64,000 nucleotides of DNA, from assembly GCF_001029435.1 (NCBI RefSeq), contig NZ_LDOV01000022.1:1-64000 (forward strand), written 5' to 3'. The notes beneath the pieces were generated by a model. That model made no database searches. It was not told the DNA's origin and saw only the letters and a program-made list of their open reading frames with translations. The translations under genes were made by a program, and so were the position numbers. This stretch comes from Photobacterium aphoticum. Its GTDB lineage: Bacteria; Pseudomonadota; Gammaproteobacteria; Enterobacterales; Vibrionaceae. Positions within the stretch are counted from its first letter, which is position 1. Each line of letters opens with the position of its first letter. This document shows, piece by piece, positions 18,070 through 27,537 of the stretch.

Positions 18070-19479
18070 TTACTTCTTCTTCTCTGTTGAATAAGTGTTT
18101 GTTGAATGAGGTGAAATTGCTGTGTTTTCCACCGTTTGTGATGGGGTAAGCATCGGACTCTTGGTCGTGTTGAGCCCGGCATGAATCGCATTAACCAGTT
18201 GTTGCTGGTAATCCGCCGTTGCTTCCCAGGCGAAAATGCCACCAAGCTGATGCTCACGAATATAGTGCGCTTTTGCAGTGAGAGAGCGGGTATCTTCAAA
18301 TGAAATGTATTCATTACGTTGAGGATTAAAGAGCACGGCGGCTTCAGCATTCTGGTCGTAGTAGTACGTAAAACCTAATTGGGGTTTGGCCAGAAAGTGC
18401 TCCGCGATATCGCTATAAGTAAAATAGCCCGGCTCATCGAGATTCGATCCTTTTTGGATCCCACCTTCAGAATCTAAGCCTTCCATCCGCTCTGGCGTGA
18501 AGTGTTTGACACCTTGCCAGCCGCGACCATAAAACGGGGAGCCGATAATGATTTGATCCGGGCGAATGCCTTGTTGGATCAAGGACTGCACCTGCCCGGA
18601 AACCGAGAGTCCATCCGGTGTGGCAGGGGTGGCGTATAAGTTACTGTGATGGCCCACCGTGTTGCTCCAGTTACCTAGATAGTCGTAACTCATTAGGAAC
18701 ACATGGTTGAGCAGAGGCGTCACGGCAGGCCAGTCAATACTGCCGGTAAATTTAGGGCTGGCATTCACCGCCGCAGACAACTCGTAGTGGCGTTGCGTCT
18801 TGTTTTCTAGATAACGCAATTCTTGTTTTAGCGTTGCCAGTAATTGGGTAAAGCCCTGTTTTTCCTGCTCACGGTTATCGAGGCCTATACCGGCTAAACC
18901 GTGGCCACCAGGGTACTCCCAGTCAATTTGTACACCGGTAAAAAAGTCATATTTTTCCAGCAGGGCACGTACGCTGCGGGCGAAAACGTCTTGTGTTTCC
19001 TTGCTTTGAATAACGGAGTGGAAAGGTTCTGATAGCGTCCAGCCGCCAAAACTTGCCAGAATATTCAGCGTAGGGTGTTGCTCAGTCAGGTATTTAAGTT
19101 GACCAAAGTTACCCAAATAACTGACATTCTCTGACGTTTTACCCGGTAGTGACTTTTGGGTGGCGGCAAAGTTGTCAAATACGATAGCGGTGCCAGTGGG
19201 CTTATTTTGGCAAGCTTGAGCCATGATGCGTTGCACATTATCCGGCGAGGCGGTCACCGGCCCGCAAACCGCCAAAAAGGCGTAAATCACATGGGTAATT
19301 TTATCCGCAGGTAATTGACTCGGGGTAATGTATTGTTTGTTGTAGATTTTCCAATCAGGATAGTAAAGTGCAACAACGGGCTCATCCGTCGGATGGCTTA
19401 AAGCCATACCCGAAAACAGGGTAGAAGTTGCCAGTAGAGCGGCGCAACATGATGACCAATGCGTAGTGCGTGGTGCCAT
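18070..19479 (-). CDS. GH18 family chitinase, secreted
   Basis: Exported glycoside hydrolase of 469 aa that should hydrolyse chitin or chitooligosaccharides. A signal peptide precedes a single GH18 barrel: SFGGW at 143-147, the catalytic strand TGVQIDWEYPGG at 181-192 with Glu188 as acid and Asp186, and MSYDYLGNW further on. The family motif DxxDxDxE is altered, with Thr181 and Gln184 in place of the first two aspartates. No chitin-binding module is visible; the C-terminus ends in a Ser/Thr-rich tail. Monocistronic. Confidence 0.88.
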   Translation of the reverse strand: MAPRTTHWSSCCAALLATSTLFSGMALSHPTDEPVVALYYPDWKIYNKQYITPSQLPADKITHVIYAFLAVCGPVTASPDNVQRIMAQACQNKPTGTAIVFDNFAATQKSLPGKTSENVSYLGNFGQLKYLTEQHPTLNILASFGGWTLSEPFHSVIQSKETQDVFARSVRALLEKYDFFTGVQIDWEYPGGHGLAGIGLDNREQEKQGFTQLLATLKQELRYLENKTQRHYELSAAVNASPKFTGSIDWPAVTPLLNHVFLMSYDYLGNWSNTVGHHSNLYATPATPDGLSVSGQVQSLIQQGIRPDQIIIGSPFYGRGWQGVKHFTPERMEGLDSEGGIQKGSNLDEPGYFTYSDIAEHFLAKPQLGFTYYYDQNAEAAVLFNPQRNEYISFEDTRSLTAKAHYIREHQLGGIFAWEATADYQQQLVNAIHAGLNTTKSPMLTPSQTVENTAISPHSTNTYSTEKKK

Positions 19480-19976
19480 TGTTTATCCTGCAAGAGATTG
19501 AAATATCAATAGTGTTGCACAACTCGCAAAACTTGTAGCGGGGGTGTGACGCATTTTTTATTCGACAAATCAAAGCAGTGAATAATTTGTGATAGTTGAT
19601 ACTTTTGCTGTTAAGCAATAGGGAGGAAATCAGTCGTTTTCGGCTCATAAATCTATGGCGTTATTTTGTTTATCTTATGCCTGAACGGAGTATGCCTGTT
19701 TGGTGTTTTCATGCGCTCAATTAATTTTTCATAGAAGATTAGCGACCCAAAACAATAGATGAAATTTGAATAACAAACTGCCTAATATCTCCTTTTGTTC
19801 TAATAACGTCATCATTTTTTAATATGCGTCTAGTTTAAATGCCTGAACTGTTTGGAATAGCAGAATGAGGAGAATGTCATTACTTATTGTTGCAACAAAA
19901 CATAATTCTGGATTTATTTAGGTTCATAGACGTTAATTATCAATGTGACGTCATTTTTTTGACTGCATAGTTGAGT
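19480..19976. other. Intergenic region, no further gene seen
   Basis: About 500 bp of AT-rich sequence between the chitinase and the small ORF at 19977. It should hold the chitinase promoter. I recognise no RNA gene, repeat or clear operator. Confidence 0.4.
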
Positions 19977-20093
19977 ATGAACAAAGTTGAACAAGGGGCC
20001 ATTTATAGAGGTCGTTCAGGACATATCTGCGTAAAACGCATCAACCATGATGTGCAATACGTTCGCAATGCGTTAAAAGATATGCGGCAGTGA
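19977..20093 (+). CDS. Candidate 38-aa basic small protein or leader peptide
   Basis: ATG at 19977 opens a 38-codon reading frame ending TGA at 20091-20093, rich in Arg, Lys and His (it begins MNKVEQGAIYRGRSGHICVK). It sits 44 bp before the AraC-type regulator on the same strand. The ribosome-binding site is weak. The amino-acid mix is protein-like, with few rare residues. It could be a small regulatory protein or a leader peptide coupling translation to the regulator. Not recognised as a known family. Confidence 0.4.
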   Translation: MNKVEQGAIYRGRSGHICVKRINHDVQYVRNALKDMRQ

Positions 20094-20137
20094 TAAGGAG
20101 TGTTGTTTCACGCACTAACGCGAAAAGGTGAACGCTT

Positions 20138-20845
20138 GTGATATGGGTAAGTTGTAGCCATTACGATAAAGTTGCTGAGGCAAAAGAAAACCTGAAGTTG
20201 TCACATGACGTGGTGGATGTTTCACCTTTTGAGTTGCTGTCGACCATGACAGGACAAGAATTGATCTTCTTAGAAGTCATCGACTCAACTTCCAATGGTT
20301 TTGAATTATTGCGCTCTGTCAAAAGTCGCTTTCCGCAAACCAAAGTGGTGGTGGTGTATCACCGTCTAGATGCAGACCTGGCGTTAAATGTACTGCGTGC
20401 CGGGGGGGAAGATGTCATTGCGGCCAATGCGAATAAACAAGACATTGATGCATGCTTTAGTCGTTTGCACACCCACAGTGTGAAGGCCGAACCGGTGCAG
20501 GGTTTTGAGCAGCGTGAACTGTCTATCCGACCTGCACTAAAAATTATCGATGAAAACATCAGCGCACCGTTACGGGAAGAAGATTTGGCTAATGCGTGCC
20601 ATTATTCACCTACCTATTTCTCTCGCTTGTTTCACAGTGTAATGGGTGTGACATTGAAGCAGTACATCATTAAAAAGCGGCTCGATTTGGCCTGTGGCTT
20701 GTTGAGTTCCGATCGGGAAAAAATTTCCCAGATTGCGCATTCCGCTGGCTTTAAAGATGTGTCGTATTTCTCACGTGTCTTTAAAAAGCATATGGGCTGC
20801 TCACCCGGGGAGTTTCGTATGCGTAAGCACAACTTAAATGCTTGA
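20138..20845 (+). CDS. AraC-family regulator with pseudo-receiver domain
   Basis: DNA-binding protein of 235 aa. Residues 1-115 have the alternating beta/alpha pattern of a response-regulator receiver, but the phospho-acceptor position carries Glu46 (LIFLEVID), the N-terminal acidic pair is missing and the C-terminal KP is absent. Residues about 130-232 form an AraC double helix-turn-helix (LANACHYSPTYFSRLFHS and IAHSAGFKDVSYFSRVFKKH). The start is GTG at 20138, with an AAAAGG site upstream. Control by phosphorylation is unlikely; it may be constitutively active or ligand-controlled. Targets are unknown. Confidence 0.82.
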   Translation: MIWVSCSHYDKVAEAKENLKLSHDVVDVSPFELLSTMTGQELIFLEVIDSTSNGFELLRSVKSRFPQTKVVVVYHRLDADLALNVLRAGGEDVIAANANKQDIDACFSRLHTHSVKAEPVQGFEQRELSIRPALKIIDENISAPLREEDLANACHYSPTYFSRLFHSVMGVTLKQYIIKKRLDLACGLLSSDREKISQIAHSAGFKDVSYFSRVFKKHMGCSPGEFRMRKHNLNA

Positions 20846-20893
20846 TGTAAAATTAATAAATTGATGACATAAGTGATAATCTATTCTCTTCTT

Positions 20894-20940
20894 GCGCCAA
20901 AATATCTCCTTGAAAGTGGTGATAAATTGGCGCTTTTTTA
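20894..20940 (+). terminator. Likely terminator after the AraC-type gene
   Basis: Inverted repeat GCGCCAA / TTGGCGC with a 26-nt loop, followed by TTTTTT. Confidence 0.6.
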
Positions 20941-21073
20941 TGCCTGAAGTCAACGTGCAGCAATAACACGAAATATCTGAAAATATTCCTTTCTTTTTAT
21001 TCAGGTTTTCATATAGTTGCCGATATATTTCTCGTTGTATTCCTTTTGCCTATTCGGGCGAGTGTAAACAGGC

Positions 21074-22276
21074 ATGACCACATTTCACGATATTTTGGGG
21101 ACGGACAATCAGACCCCGACGGCGGACATTAAACGCCGGTATAAGCTGCTGTCTAGCCGTTGTCATCCGGATAAAGATGGCACGAAAGCCTTGATGCAGT
21201 TGATCGCACAAGCGTATGACAAAGTGATGCACGGCAAGGGTGCAGAAGAAGCGGTGAAGACGGTGATCGTTAAGAAGGCGGTACCGAATGAAGCGTTAGT
21301 TCAGCAATATCGTCAATTGGAAGCGCAGTACAAGTTGCTGAAAATCGATAATGATACCTTGAATCAGCAACTTGAAACGGCACTGAAAAATCTGCAAAAA
21401 GCGACAGCCGCAAACACGGCGGCAGCCACTTCTGCCATGCAGACCACTTCGATGGATAATTCTGATGAAGTGCGCCAAAAGCAGGATATGGAAAGAGAGA
21501 TTATCGCGCTGCGTCGTGAAAATCGTCGTTTACAAATGCAAATCGATAATGCATCACGCCGAGAGCAAGCGCAGGCAACGCGTACCTCTTCTGCGGGTCA
21601 AACGGCCTCTGCACGTTCGCTAGAGGCGGATAACGCGCCAGCGGGGGCGATTTCACCGACGATTTTGAAGCAAATTCGTGGGTTGGGGCGACAGGGCATG
21701 ATCGTGAAAAGCCTGTTTGCCTTGCTCATTGTTTTGATTCTGATCTGGGGACTGACAAGCGGTGGTAATCAGTTACGGGCGCTATGGGCAAGTTTAACAG
21801 CAAATGAGTCAGTGACTGCGCCGGATATGGCCACTGTGTTGCACACGCATCCGGATGATCTTGCAGCACAACATGCCCCTAAAGTGCAGGCACCTCAAGT
21901 CGTCGCGCCAGTCGCAAAAGCTGAAGCGCCACGGATCCGTTTGCGGGATGAAAGTGGGATATGGGCGTTGTCCCAGTTTGAGAACTCCCCAGAGCCATAC
22001 ATCAGTGTGCGCAGTGATAAAGGTTCTTACATTGTGAAGACCTGTACAGGGGATTTCCAATACTACAAAAACATGAGTGTTCGTTCGGGACGCTTGGCGG
22101 CCAACCTGATGTTTGACCGTATGGATCGCCATTTCGAGGTGTATAACATCCCTTATGGTAATGGGTCGTTTGTGGTGAACTGGACGGACAGTAAGAGCTT
22201 GTTAATCAACAACGAATATTTCCCGAACCTGGCATTTGAAATGGCGTATTCGGATCTGCAGCAGCGCTGTATGTAA
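21074..22276 (+). CDS. Membrane-anchored J-domain protein
   Basis: Protein of 400 aa with an N-terminal J-domain (HPD at 31-33 in SSRCHPDKDG), which stimulates the ATPase of an Hsp70. A long coiled coil (about 75-160, many Gln/Glu/Arg heptads) follows, then a linker and one membrane segment (about 215-233, SLFALLIVLILIWGL). The C-terminal 165 residues would lie in the periplasm with the J-domain in the cytoplasm. The C-terminal domain is not recognised. It is monocistronic. DnaK or the YegD-like protein could be the Hsp70 partner; this is inference. Confidence 0.8.
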   Translation: MTTFHDILGTDNQTPTADIKRRYKLLSSRCHPDKDGTKALMQLIAQAYDKVMHGKGAEEAVKTVIVKKAVPNEALVQQYRQLEAQYKLLKIDNDTLNQQLETALKNLQKATAANTAAATSAMQTTSMDNSDEVRQKQDMEREIIALRRENRRLQMQIDNASRREQAQATRTSSAGQTASARSLEADNAPAGAISPTILKQIRGLGRQGMIVKSLFALLIVLILIWGLTSGGNQLRALWASLTANESVTAPDMATVLHTHPDDLAAQHAPKVQAPQVVAPVAKAEAPRIRLRDESGIWALSQFENSPEPYISVRSDKGSYIVKTCTGDFQYYKNMSVRSGRLAANLMFDRMDRHFEVYNIPYGNGSFVVNWTDSKSLLINNEYFPNLAFEMAYSDLQQRCM

Positions 22277-22301
22277 CCATAAAACAGACATAAAAAAACA
22301 G

Positions 22302-22346
22302 GGCGACCAACGTGACACATACCGTGTCACATTGGTCGCCATTTTT
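22302..22346. terminator. Bidirectional terminator
   Basis: A long hairpin with arms GGCGACCAA and GTGACAC pairing with GTGTCAC and TTGGTCGCC. It is flanked by A-runs on the left and ATTTTTG on the right, between the J-protein gene and the converging RND gene. Confidence 0.88.
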
Positions 22347-22402
22347 GTGTCTATTAACTTTCTCTTTGCGCTCTTCTCTTTATATTAACTATCAAACTTC
22401 AC

Positions 22403-25400
22403 TTATACCGTGGTGGCTAACTCTGTGTCAGAGGCAGTAGTGTCGAGCTTGCGGTATTTCACGATTAAGCGGAATGCCGCTGGCACGAAATAGAACGACA
22501 ACAGCGTCGTGAGTGCTGTACCGCCCGCAATCGTGATCGCAAACGGTGGCCAGAAACCGCCCCCCGCGAGGATCAGCGGCATAAACCCGCCGACCGTCGT
22601 GATGGTGGTGGACGTAATATGGCGGGTACAGCTCATAACACCCGCTAAAATCGCATCCGAATCGCCTTGGCAAGCGGCTGGGCTGCTTTTCAATTCCGCT
22701 AAAATCACGATGGCCGCATTAATGGCTAACCCCACCAAGCCAAGCACTCCGATGATCACCGTGAATCCGAACGGGTAGCTGAACAGCCATACCGAGAACA
22801 ATCCCAGTCCGGATGCCAGAAAGCCCACCAAAAAGATAATGGCGCTGAGGCGGAAGGAGTTGAATGAGATCACCACCACCATCACCAGCAAAGTGATCAC
22901 CATGGTCAGGTTCGCCAGCAAGTTACCAACGGATTCATCACGCTCTGCGGATTCCCCCCCAAACTCCAGCGTATAGCCATAGGGCAGGGTGTGTTGGTAG
23001 TCGTTCAGTCGCGCTTGGAAGTGTTCTAGGGCGGTTTGTGGTAACACGCCTGCACGGATGTAGCCCTCGATGGCATTCACTCGAATACCATTACGGCGAG
23101 GAATTGCACCACGGCTGGGTGTCAGGCTGAGATCAGCAAGGGCAAACATAGGCATCGTATTTGCCAAACCAGCAACGTTAGGTGACGTTGTCACGGGTAA
23201 CGGCAAACTGCTGAGGTGATCCATGTTCTCCCGTGCTTCATCACGCACACGAACGCGTACCGGAATAGATTCACTGGCTTCAATGATGCTGCCACTGAGC
23301 CTTCCGGTAAACGACGCTTGCAGTAAATCGGCCACATCCCGCAGTGACAAACTGTTCAAATGGCTGGCTTCTTCATTGACGTTAACATGTACTTTAGGCG
23401 TGCCGGGCTGCAACGTCTCACGGGTATGAGTGACATCCGGCGTTTGTGCCATGATGAGGCGAATTTCTTCACCAATGGTCTTCAGTTGGTCAAGGTTCGG
23501 GCCATATACGCGCACTTCCAGCGGTGCATTGAACGGCGGGCCTTGTTCCAGTTTTCGCACCAGAATTTGCGCCTGAGGCAGGCGAGTATCCAATTGCTGT
23601 TGTAATACAGGGATCAATCGATTCGCCGCTTCAAAGTCACGTACTTTTACCATGGCCTGAGCAAAGTTAGGAGTGCCTTGTTGGCGGCTGAGCAGGTTGT
23701 AATAGAACGACGGGTAGTTGCTGCCAACCAGCCAACTGATCTGCTCGACATCCTCAAATTCCGCCATGATGGCATCGACCTCCTGCGTCGCTTGCGTGGT
23801 GGCATAAATGCTGGCTTGCGGAGGCAGGAAGAGTTGTATCTCAAACATGTCGCGATCAGACGGCGGGAAAAACTGCTCAGTCAGTTGCCCTGCACCCCAA
23901 AAGCCCGCGAAGGGTAACGCACAGGCGATTAACGCCGTCAGGAAGGGATGTTTAATCGCCAGTGCGATGGATCCTTCAAAGCGACGACTGATCATCGGGA
24001 TCTTAATGCCAGACTGGTACCAGCGCGAATTTTTCGCTTCGCTTGCTTTATCTCCCTGTGTTGTGTCTAACAGCCAACGGGCAGCAAAGCCTGCCACTAA
24101 GGTGTGTGAAATTAAATACGAGCCAAGCAGCGAAAAACACACGGTAATGGCAATGGCACCAACAAACTCGCCCGCAGGGCCTGGCATCAGGAAGATTGGC
24201 GCAAACGCCAACACGGTGGTGAGCGTTGAGCCCAATAACGGCACCCATAAATGTTGGATGGCCTTAATAGCCGCTTCCATTTTTGCACAGCCGACTTGTT
24301 TATAGTGAGCGATGGTATCGACCATGACGATCGCGTTATCCACCATGATCCCCAAGGCGACGATCAAACCGGTGACAGACATTTGATTGATGGGCAGGCC
24401 CGTGAATTTCATCATTGCCAGCGTCACTAAGCTGGTCAGTGGGAGTGATAACGCCACGATCAGGGCAGAGCGGCCACCTAGCGTTAAGAACAAGACAACC
24501 AGAATGATAGAAAAGCCGACCAACAAGCTGTTGTTTAACTCTGACAGCCGTGTTTCGGTATAGCCTTGCTGCTCAAAGATGATGCTTGTCGCCACATTGC
24601 TGGGGATGTCCGCATTAAATTGGGCCATCAAGGCTTTGACGCGATCGGTCCATTGATCGACCCGCAATGACGGTTGCATGCGTGCCGCGACCAATACTGT
24701 CGGGCGACCATCGATATATGCCAGCTCTGCTGCGGGGGCGGCGGCTTGTCGTTGTACGGTGGCGATGTCTTCTAAACGAATGAGATAGCCGTTGTCATCC
24801 ATCGCAATGGGAACACGACGTACGCGATCTAGCGAGTCCAGCGCGTCAGACACTTCGAGCGTAAAGCGGTTTGCGCCGTTAACCAATTCACCGGCTGCGT
24901 TTTTGGCATCGGCATTATTGATTGCGTGTGAGAGGGAAATAGCCGATCGCCCCAATACGCTGGTGGCGGCGGGATCCAGCGAAACCAGAATCTCCTCATC
25001 GACCAAGCCATAGGTATCCACAAACTCTACGCCGCTGAGGTTACGCAGGCGATTACCCCACTCAATGGCGTAGCGGCGCAGCGTCAGTAAATCCGGTTCG
25101 GTATCACCTTGCCAAGTGAGTGCGGTGATCACGGTAAACGCATAGCCGTGGTCATCATCCAGTTCTGGCGTGGAGGCGCCCGGTGGCAATAAAGGCTCAA
25201 CATCTGTCAGTTTGTCACGGGCTTCAGACCACACCGGTGAGGCATCGGTGATGGCATCTTTAAGCTCAATTTGGATCACGGAGATGCCCGAGCGCGACAT
25301 CGACGTTAACAGTTGTACTTCGTCGAGTTGGCGTAAGCTGGTTTCGATTTTCTCGGTGATTAACGCTTCAATACGTTCCGCTGTGGCTCCAGGTAAATGG

Positions 25401-25543
25401 GTGATCACCGTGGCGTAGCGGTTATGGATCACCGGATCTTCCGCACGGGGTAAGGTGCTGAGGGCGGATAAGCCTGAAACAATCAGCAAGGCAACCGCCA
25501 AGATCAGCAAGCGAATATTGCTGATAACAGGAAGTAGGCTCAT
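22403..25543 (-). CDS. RND family efflux pump, inner-membrane transporter
   Basis: Proton-driven exporter of 1046 aa with the RND layout: helix 1 at the N-terminus, a large periplasmic loop, helices 2-6 (about 330-540), a second periplasmic loop, and helices 8-12 at the end. The helix-4 proton-relay motif is present (GIMVDNAIVMVD). Its start overlaps the adaptor gene stop by 4 bp. An outer-membrane channel is not encoded here, so a TolC-like protein elsewhere is presumably shared. Substrate is unknown; the sequence is of the AcrB/HAE1 side rather than clearly heavy-metal. Confidence 0.93.
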   Translation of the reverse strand: MSLLPVISNIRLLILAVALLIVSGLSALSTLPRAEDPVIHNRYATVITHLPGATAERIEALITEKIETSLRQLDEVQLLTSMSRSGISVIQIELKDAITDASPVWSEARDKLTDVEPLLPPGASTPELDDDHGYAFTVITALTWQGDTEPDLLTLRRYAIEWGNRLRNLSGVEFVDTYGLVDEEILVSLDPAATSVLGRSAISLSHAINNADAKNAAGELVNGANRFTLEVSDALDSLDRVRRVPIAMDDNGYLIRLEDIATVQRQAAAPAAELAYIDGRPTVLVAARMQPSLRVDQWTDRVKALMAQFNADIPSNVATSIIFEQQGYTETRLSELNNSLLVGFSIILVVLFLTLGGRSALIVALSLPLTSLVTLAMMKFTGLPINQMSVTGLIVALGIMVDNAIVMVDTIAHYKQVGCAKMEAAIKAIQHLWVPLLGSTLTTVLAFAPIFLMPGPAGEFVGAIAITVCFSLLGSYLISHTLVAGFAARWLLDTTQGDKASEAKNSRWYQSGIKIPMISRRFEGSIALAIKHPFLTALIACALPFAGFWGAGQLTEQFFPPSDRDMFEIQLFLPPQASIYATTQATQEVDAIMAEFEDVEQISWLVGSNYPSFYYNLLSRQQGTPNFAQAMVKVRDFEAANRLIPVLQQQLDTRLPQAQILVRKLEQGPPFNAPLEVRVYGPNLDQLKTIGEEIRLIMAQTPDVTHTRETLQPGTPKVHVNVNEEASHLNSLSLRDVADLLQASFTGRLSGSIIEASESIPVRVRVRDEARENMDHLSSLPLPVTTSPNVAGLANTMPMFALADLSLTPSRGAIPRRNGIRVNAIEGYIRAGVLPQTALEHFQARLNDYQHTLPYGYTLEFGGESAERDESVGNLLANLTMVITLLVMVVVISFNSFRLSAIIFLVGFLASGLGLFSVWLFSYPFGFTVIIGVLGLVGLAINAAIVILAELKSSPAACQGDSDAILAGVMSCTRHITSTTITTVGGFMPLILAGGGFWPPFAITIAGGTALTTLLSFYFVPAAFRLIVKYRKLDTTASDTELATTV

Positions 25544-26733
25544 TGGGTGGCCTCACTCTGACTGAGATCGAGAGGCAGCGGCAGCTTTTTTACCGGCGAG
25601 ACCGCTTGTCCGGGTACCAGACGGTGTAAGCCATCGGCGATGATTTTTTCATTGTGTTTAATGGCGCCTGTCACGTAAGCATGGTCACTGTTGGCATGCA
25701 GCACTTGTATGGTGCGGCGTTCAACGGTTTGTGCTGGAGCGGCCTCTGACACGCTATCGCCAGCATTATTACTGCGTAGCGCAAACACATTCCACACACC
25801 GCGAATGCCGTCTGTCATGGCTGAAAGCGGGATCCAATAACCCGCTTGATCATGTCGGTCATGAAATTGCAGATACGCCAATTCGCCATTAATGACGTTG
25901 GCATCAGCAGGTAGGGCAAAGCGAAGTTTCACCGTACGAGAGCCGCGCTCGACATTGGCTCCCGGGTTCAGTAGGGATACCGGATAGGTGGCGGTGCCAA
26001 TGCGTAACGTCCAATCGGTGATGGCGGCCAACTTAGGTAATTGCTTGGCCGGTATCCCGATATGGGCTTCTTTGCGAGATGAGGCGAGCAGCGTAAAAGT
26101 GGGAGAGCCGGTATTGATCACATCACCGGTAGAGACAAAACGTTCGCTGACAATGCCGTCGTAGGGGGCGTAAATGGTCGATTTTTGTTGCTGCAACTGA
26201 TTGGCCGCTAAGCTGGCAGTCAGTTGGCGGTAATTCGCTTTTAGCGCATTGCGCTGGCTACGTAAGTTATCGATTTCTGATTCCGCACTGAAGCCTTTGC
26301 TTTTTAAGGCTCGCTGGCGTTTTAAATTGGCTTCAATGAGTTCTAATTGGGCGGTGACCTGAGCTTGTCTGGCCGTCAGTTCATCTGATTGGGTTTTCAG
26401 CATTTGCGTATCAAGGGTGATCAATGGATCACCGGCAGTGACCGTGTCACCAACATCCACCCACAGTTTGGCGACCTTGCCGCCTAATTCCACCCCAAGG
26501 TTAGCTTGCTGACCCGCCTGTACCATACCGACATATTCACGCTCAACCGTATAGTGATCGGCGGCTTGCAAGGTAAAGGTATTGACCTTGAGTGTTTGGG
26601 TGGCTGTTACCGTATTGTCGGTGTCTGATTGTGAGGTGTTGCAGCCAATGAGGGGGAGTGACAGTAAAAACACTGACAACATCATGATGGGTCGAGTCAG
26701 TGAGGGTGAAGCCGCCGTGGTGTTCCTTCGCAT
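25540..26733 (-). CDS. RND efflux periplasmic adaptor (membrane fusion protein), lipoprotein
   Basis: Adaptor of 397 aa linking the RND pump to an outer-membrane channel. A lipobox (LPLIGC, Cys about 31) anchors it to the inner membrane. A split lipoyl domain, an alpha-helical hairpin (about 115-195: QLELIEANLKRQRALKSKGF onward) and beta-barrel/membrane-proximal domains follow in the usual order. It is first in a two-gene operon, with the TetR gene divergent and two operator-like palindromes in between. Confidence 0.92.
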   Translation of the reverse strand: MRRNTTAASPSLTRPIMMLSVFLLSLPLIGCNTSQSDTDNTVTATQTLKVNTFTLQAADHYTVEREYVGMVQAGQQANLGVELGGKVAKLWVDVGDTVTAGDPLITLDTQMLKTQSDELTARQAQVTAQLELIEANLKRQRALKSKGFSAESEIDNLRSQRNALKANYRQLTASLAANQLQQQKSTIYAPYDGIVSERFVSTGDVINTGSPTFTLLASSRKEAHIGIPAKQLPKLAAITDWTLRIGTATYPVSLLNPGANVERGSRTVKLRFALPADANVINGELAYLQFHDRHDQAGYWIPLSAMTDGIRGVWNVFALRSNNAGDSVSEAAPAQTVERRTIQVLHANSDHAYVTGAIKHNEKIIADGLHRLVPGQAVSPVKKLPLPLDLSQSEATQ

Positions 26734-26754
26734 AACGTTCTGCCTTCTTGATAA

Positions 26755-26769
26755 ACTAGACCGTCTAGT
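26755..26769. promoter_or_regulatory. Palindromic operator 1, TetR-type
   Basis: ACTAGACCGTCTAGT is a perfect 7-bp-arm palindrome, 22 bp upstream of the adaptor gene. It shares its core (AGAC/GTCTAGT) with the second palindrome. Confidence 0.8.
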
Positions 26770-26790
26770 CCATTATTTAAAAATAATACA

Positions 26791-26815
26791 ACCAAACTGG
26801 ACTGTCTAGTTTGGT
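26791..26815. promoter_or_regulatory. Palindromic operator 2, TetR-type
   Basis: A 25-bp near-perfect palindrome with outer arms ACCAAACT / AGTTTGGT and core GGACTGTCT. It lies about 50 bp upstream of the TetR gene. Two related sites in a divergent promoter region suggest the TetR protein represses both the pump and itself. Confidence 0.85.
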
Positions 26816-26866
26816 TTTTATCCAAATGTTATTGCACCAACCGTTGTGTGAATAAAGGGTGATGAT

Positions 26867-27487
26867 GTGTTAACACCAAGAAGTGCGCAAAAGCGAGAGC
26901 AAATTTTACAAGCGGCCACGGCCTTGTTTGTCGAGCAGGGCTATGGGATCAGCATGGAAGCCATTGCGGCTAAAGCGCAAGTGTCGAAACAAACCGTGTA
27001 TGCCCACTTTAAAACCAAAGACGAGCTGTTTGATACATGTATTCGTGCCTGCTGTTCTGATAACCAGTTAGACATCAGTTTGATGGATGATCCGCGTTCG
27101 CCAGAGCAAGTCTTGTGTGATTTTGCCTGGCGTTTTCAGTCCATGTTGTTAACGGATGAAGCGAAAAACACGTATAAAACCGCAGTTCGGCAAAGTGAAA
27201 GTCATCCGGAACTGGCTGCCGTGTATTTACATGCCGGTCCAGAATACACCACACACATGGTGGCGGCGTACCTGACACATTTGGTGGAAAAGGGCGTATT
27301 GGTATCGCACTTGAACTGCCAGCATGCGGCATTGCAATTGCTGATGATGTTTCATGGCCGTTCGGTTTATTGGGCTTATTTGGGGCAAGAAGGGCAAGAG
27401 AGCGATGCCGAGCGCAAAGCGTATTTGGCCTCTTGCGTCGAGATGTTCCTGCATGGCTATAAAAGTGAAAAATACAAAGATAAATAA
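26867..27487 (+). CDS. TetR/AcrR-family repressor of the RND pump
   Basis: Repressor of 206 aa. The N-terminal helix-turn-helix is clear (EQGYGISMEAIAAKAQVSKQ, with TVYAHFKTKDELF following), and the C-terminal helical ligand domain is AcrR-like. The start is GTG at 26867 with AAAGGG upstream; nearby ATGs are out of frame. It is divergent from the RND operon with the two palindromes between. Inducers would be pump substrates. Confidence 0.9.
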   Translation: MLTPRSAQKREQILQAATALFVEQGYGISMEAIAAKAQVSKQTVYAHFKTKDELFDTCIRACCSDNQLDISLMDDPRSPEQVLCDFAWRFQSMLLTDEAKNTYKTAVRQSESHPELAAVYLHAGPEYTTHMVAAYLTHLVEKGVLVSHLNCQHAALQLLMMFHGRSVYWAYLGQEGQESDAERKAYLASCVEMFLHGYKSEKYKDK

Positions 27488-27537
27488 CTGCTATCTTTTA
27501 AAGACGACTGTGTAGATGGAAGTTATCAGGAGTCTTT

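Noticed and set aside
23808-24305. 165-aa plus-strand frame inside the RND transporter gene
   Set aside because: Antisense to an intact 1046-aa transporter; no independent support.
24280-24400. Asn in place of the second Asp in the RND helix-4 motif (VDN)
   Set aside because: The Asp-Asn form is common among RND pumps, so it does not suggest loss of function.
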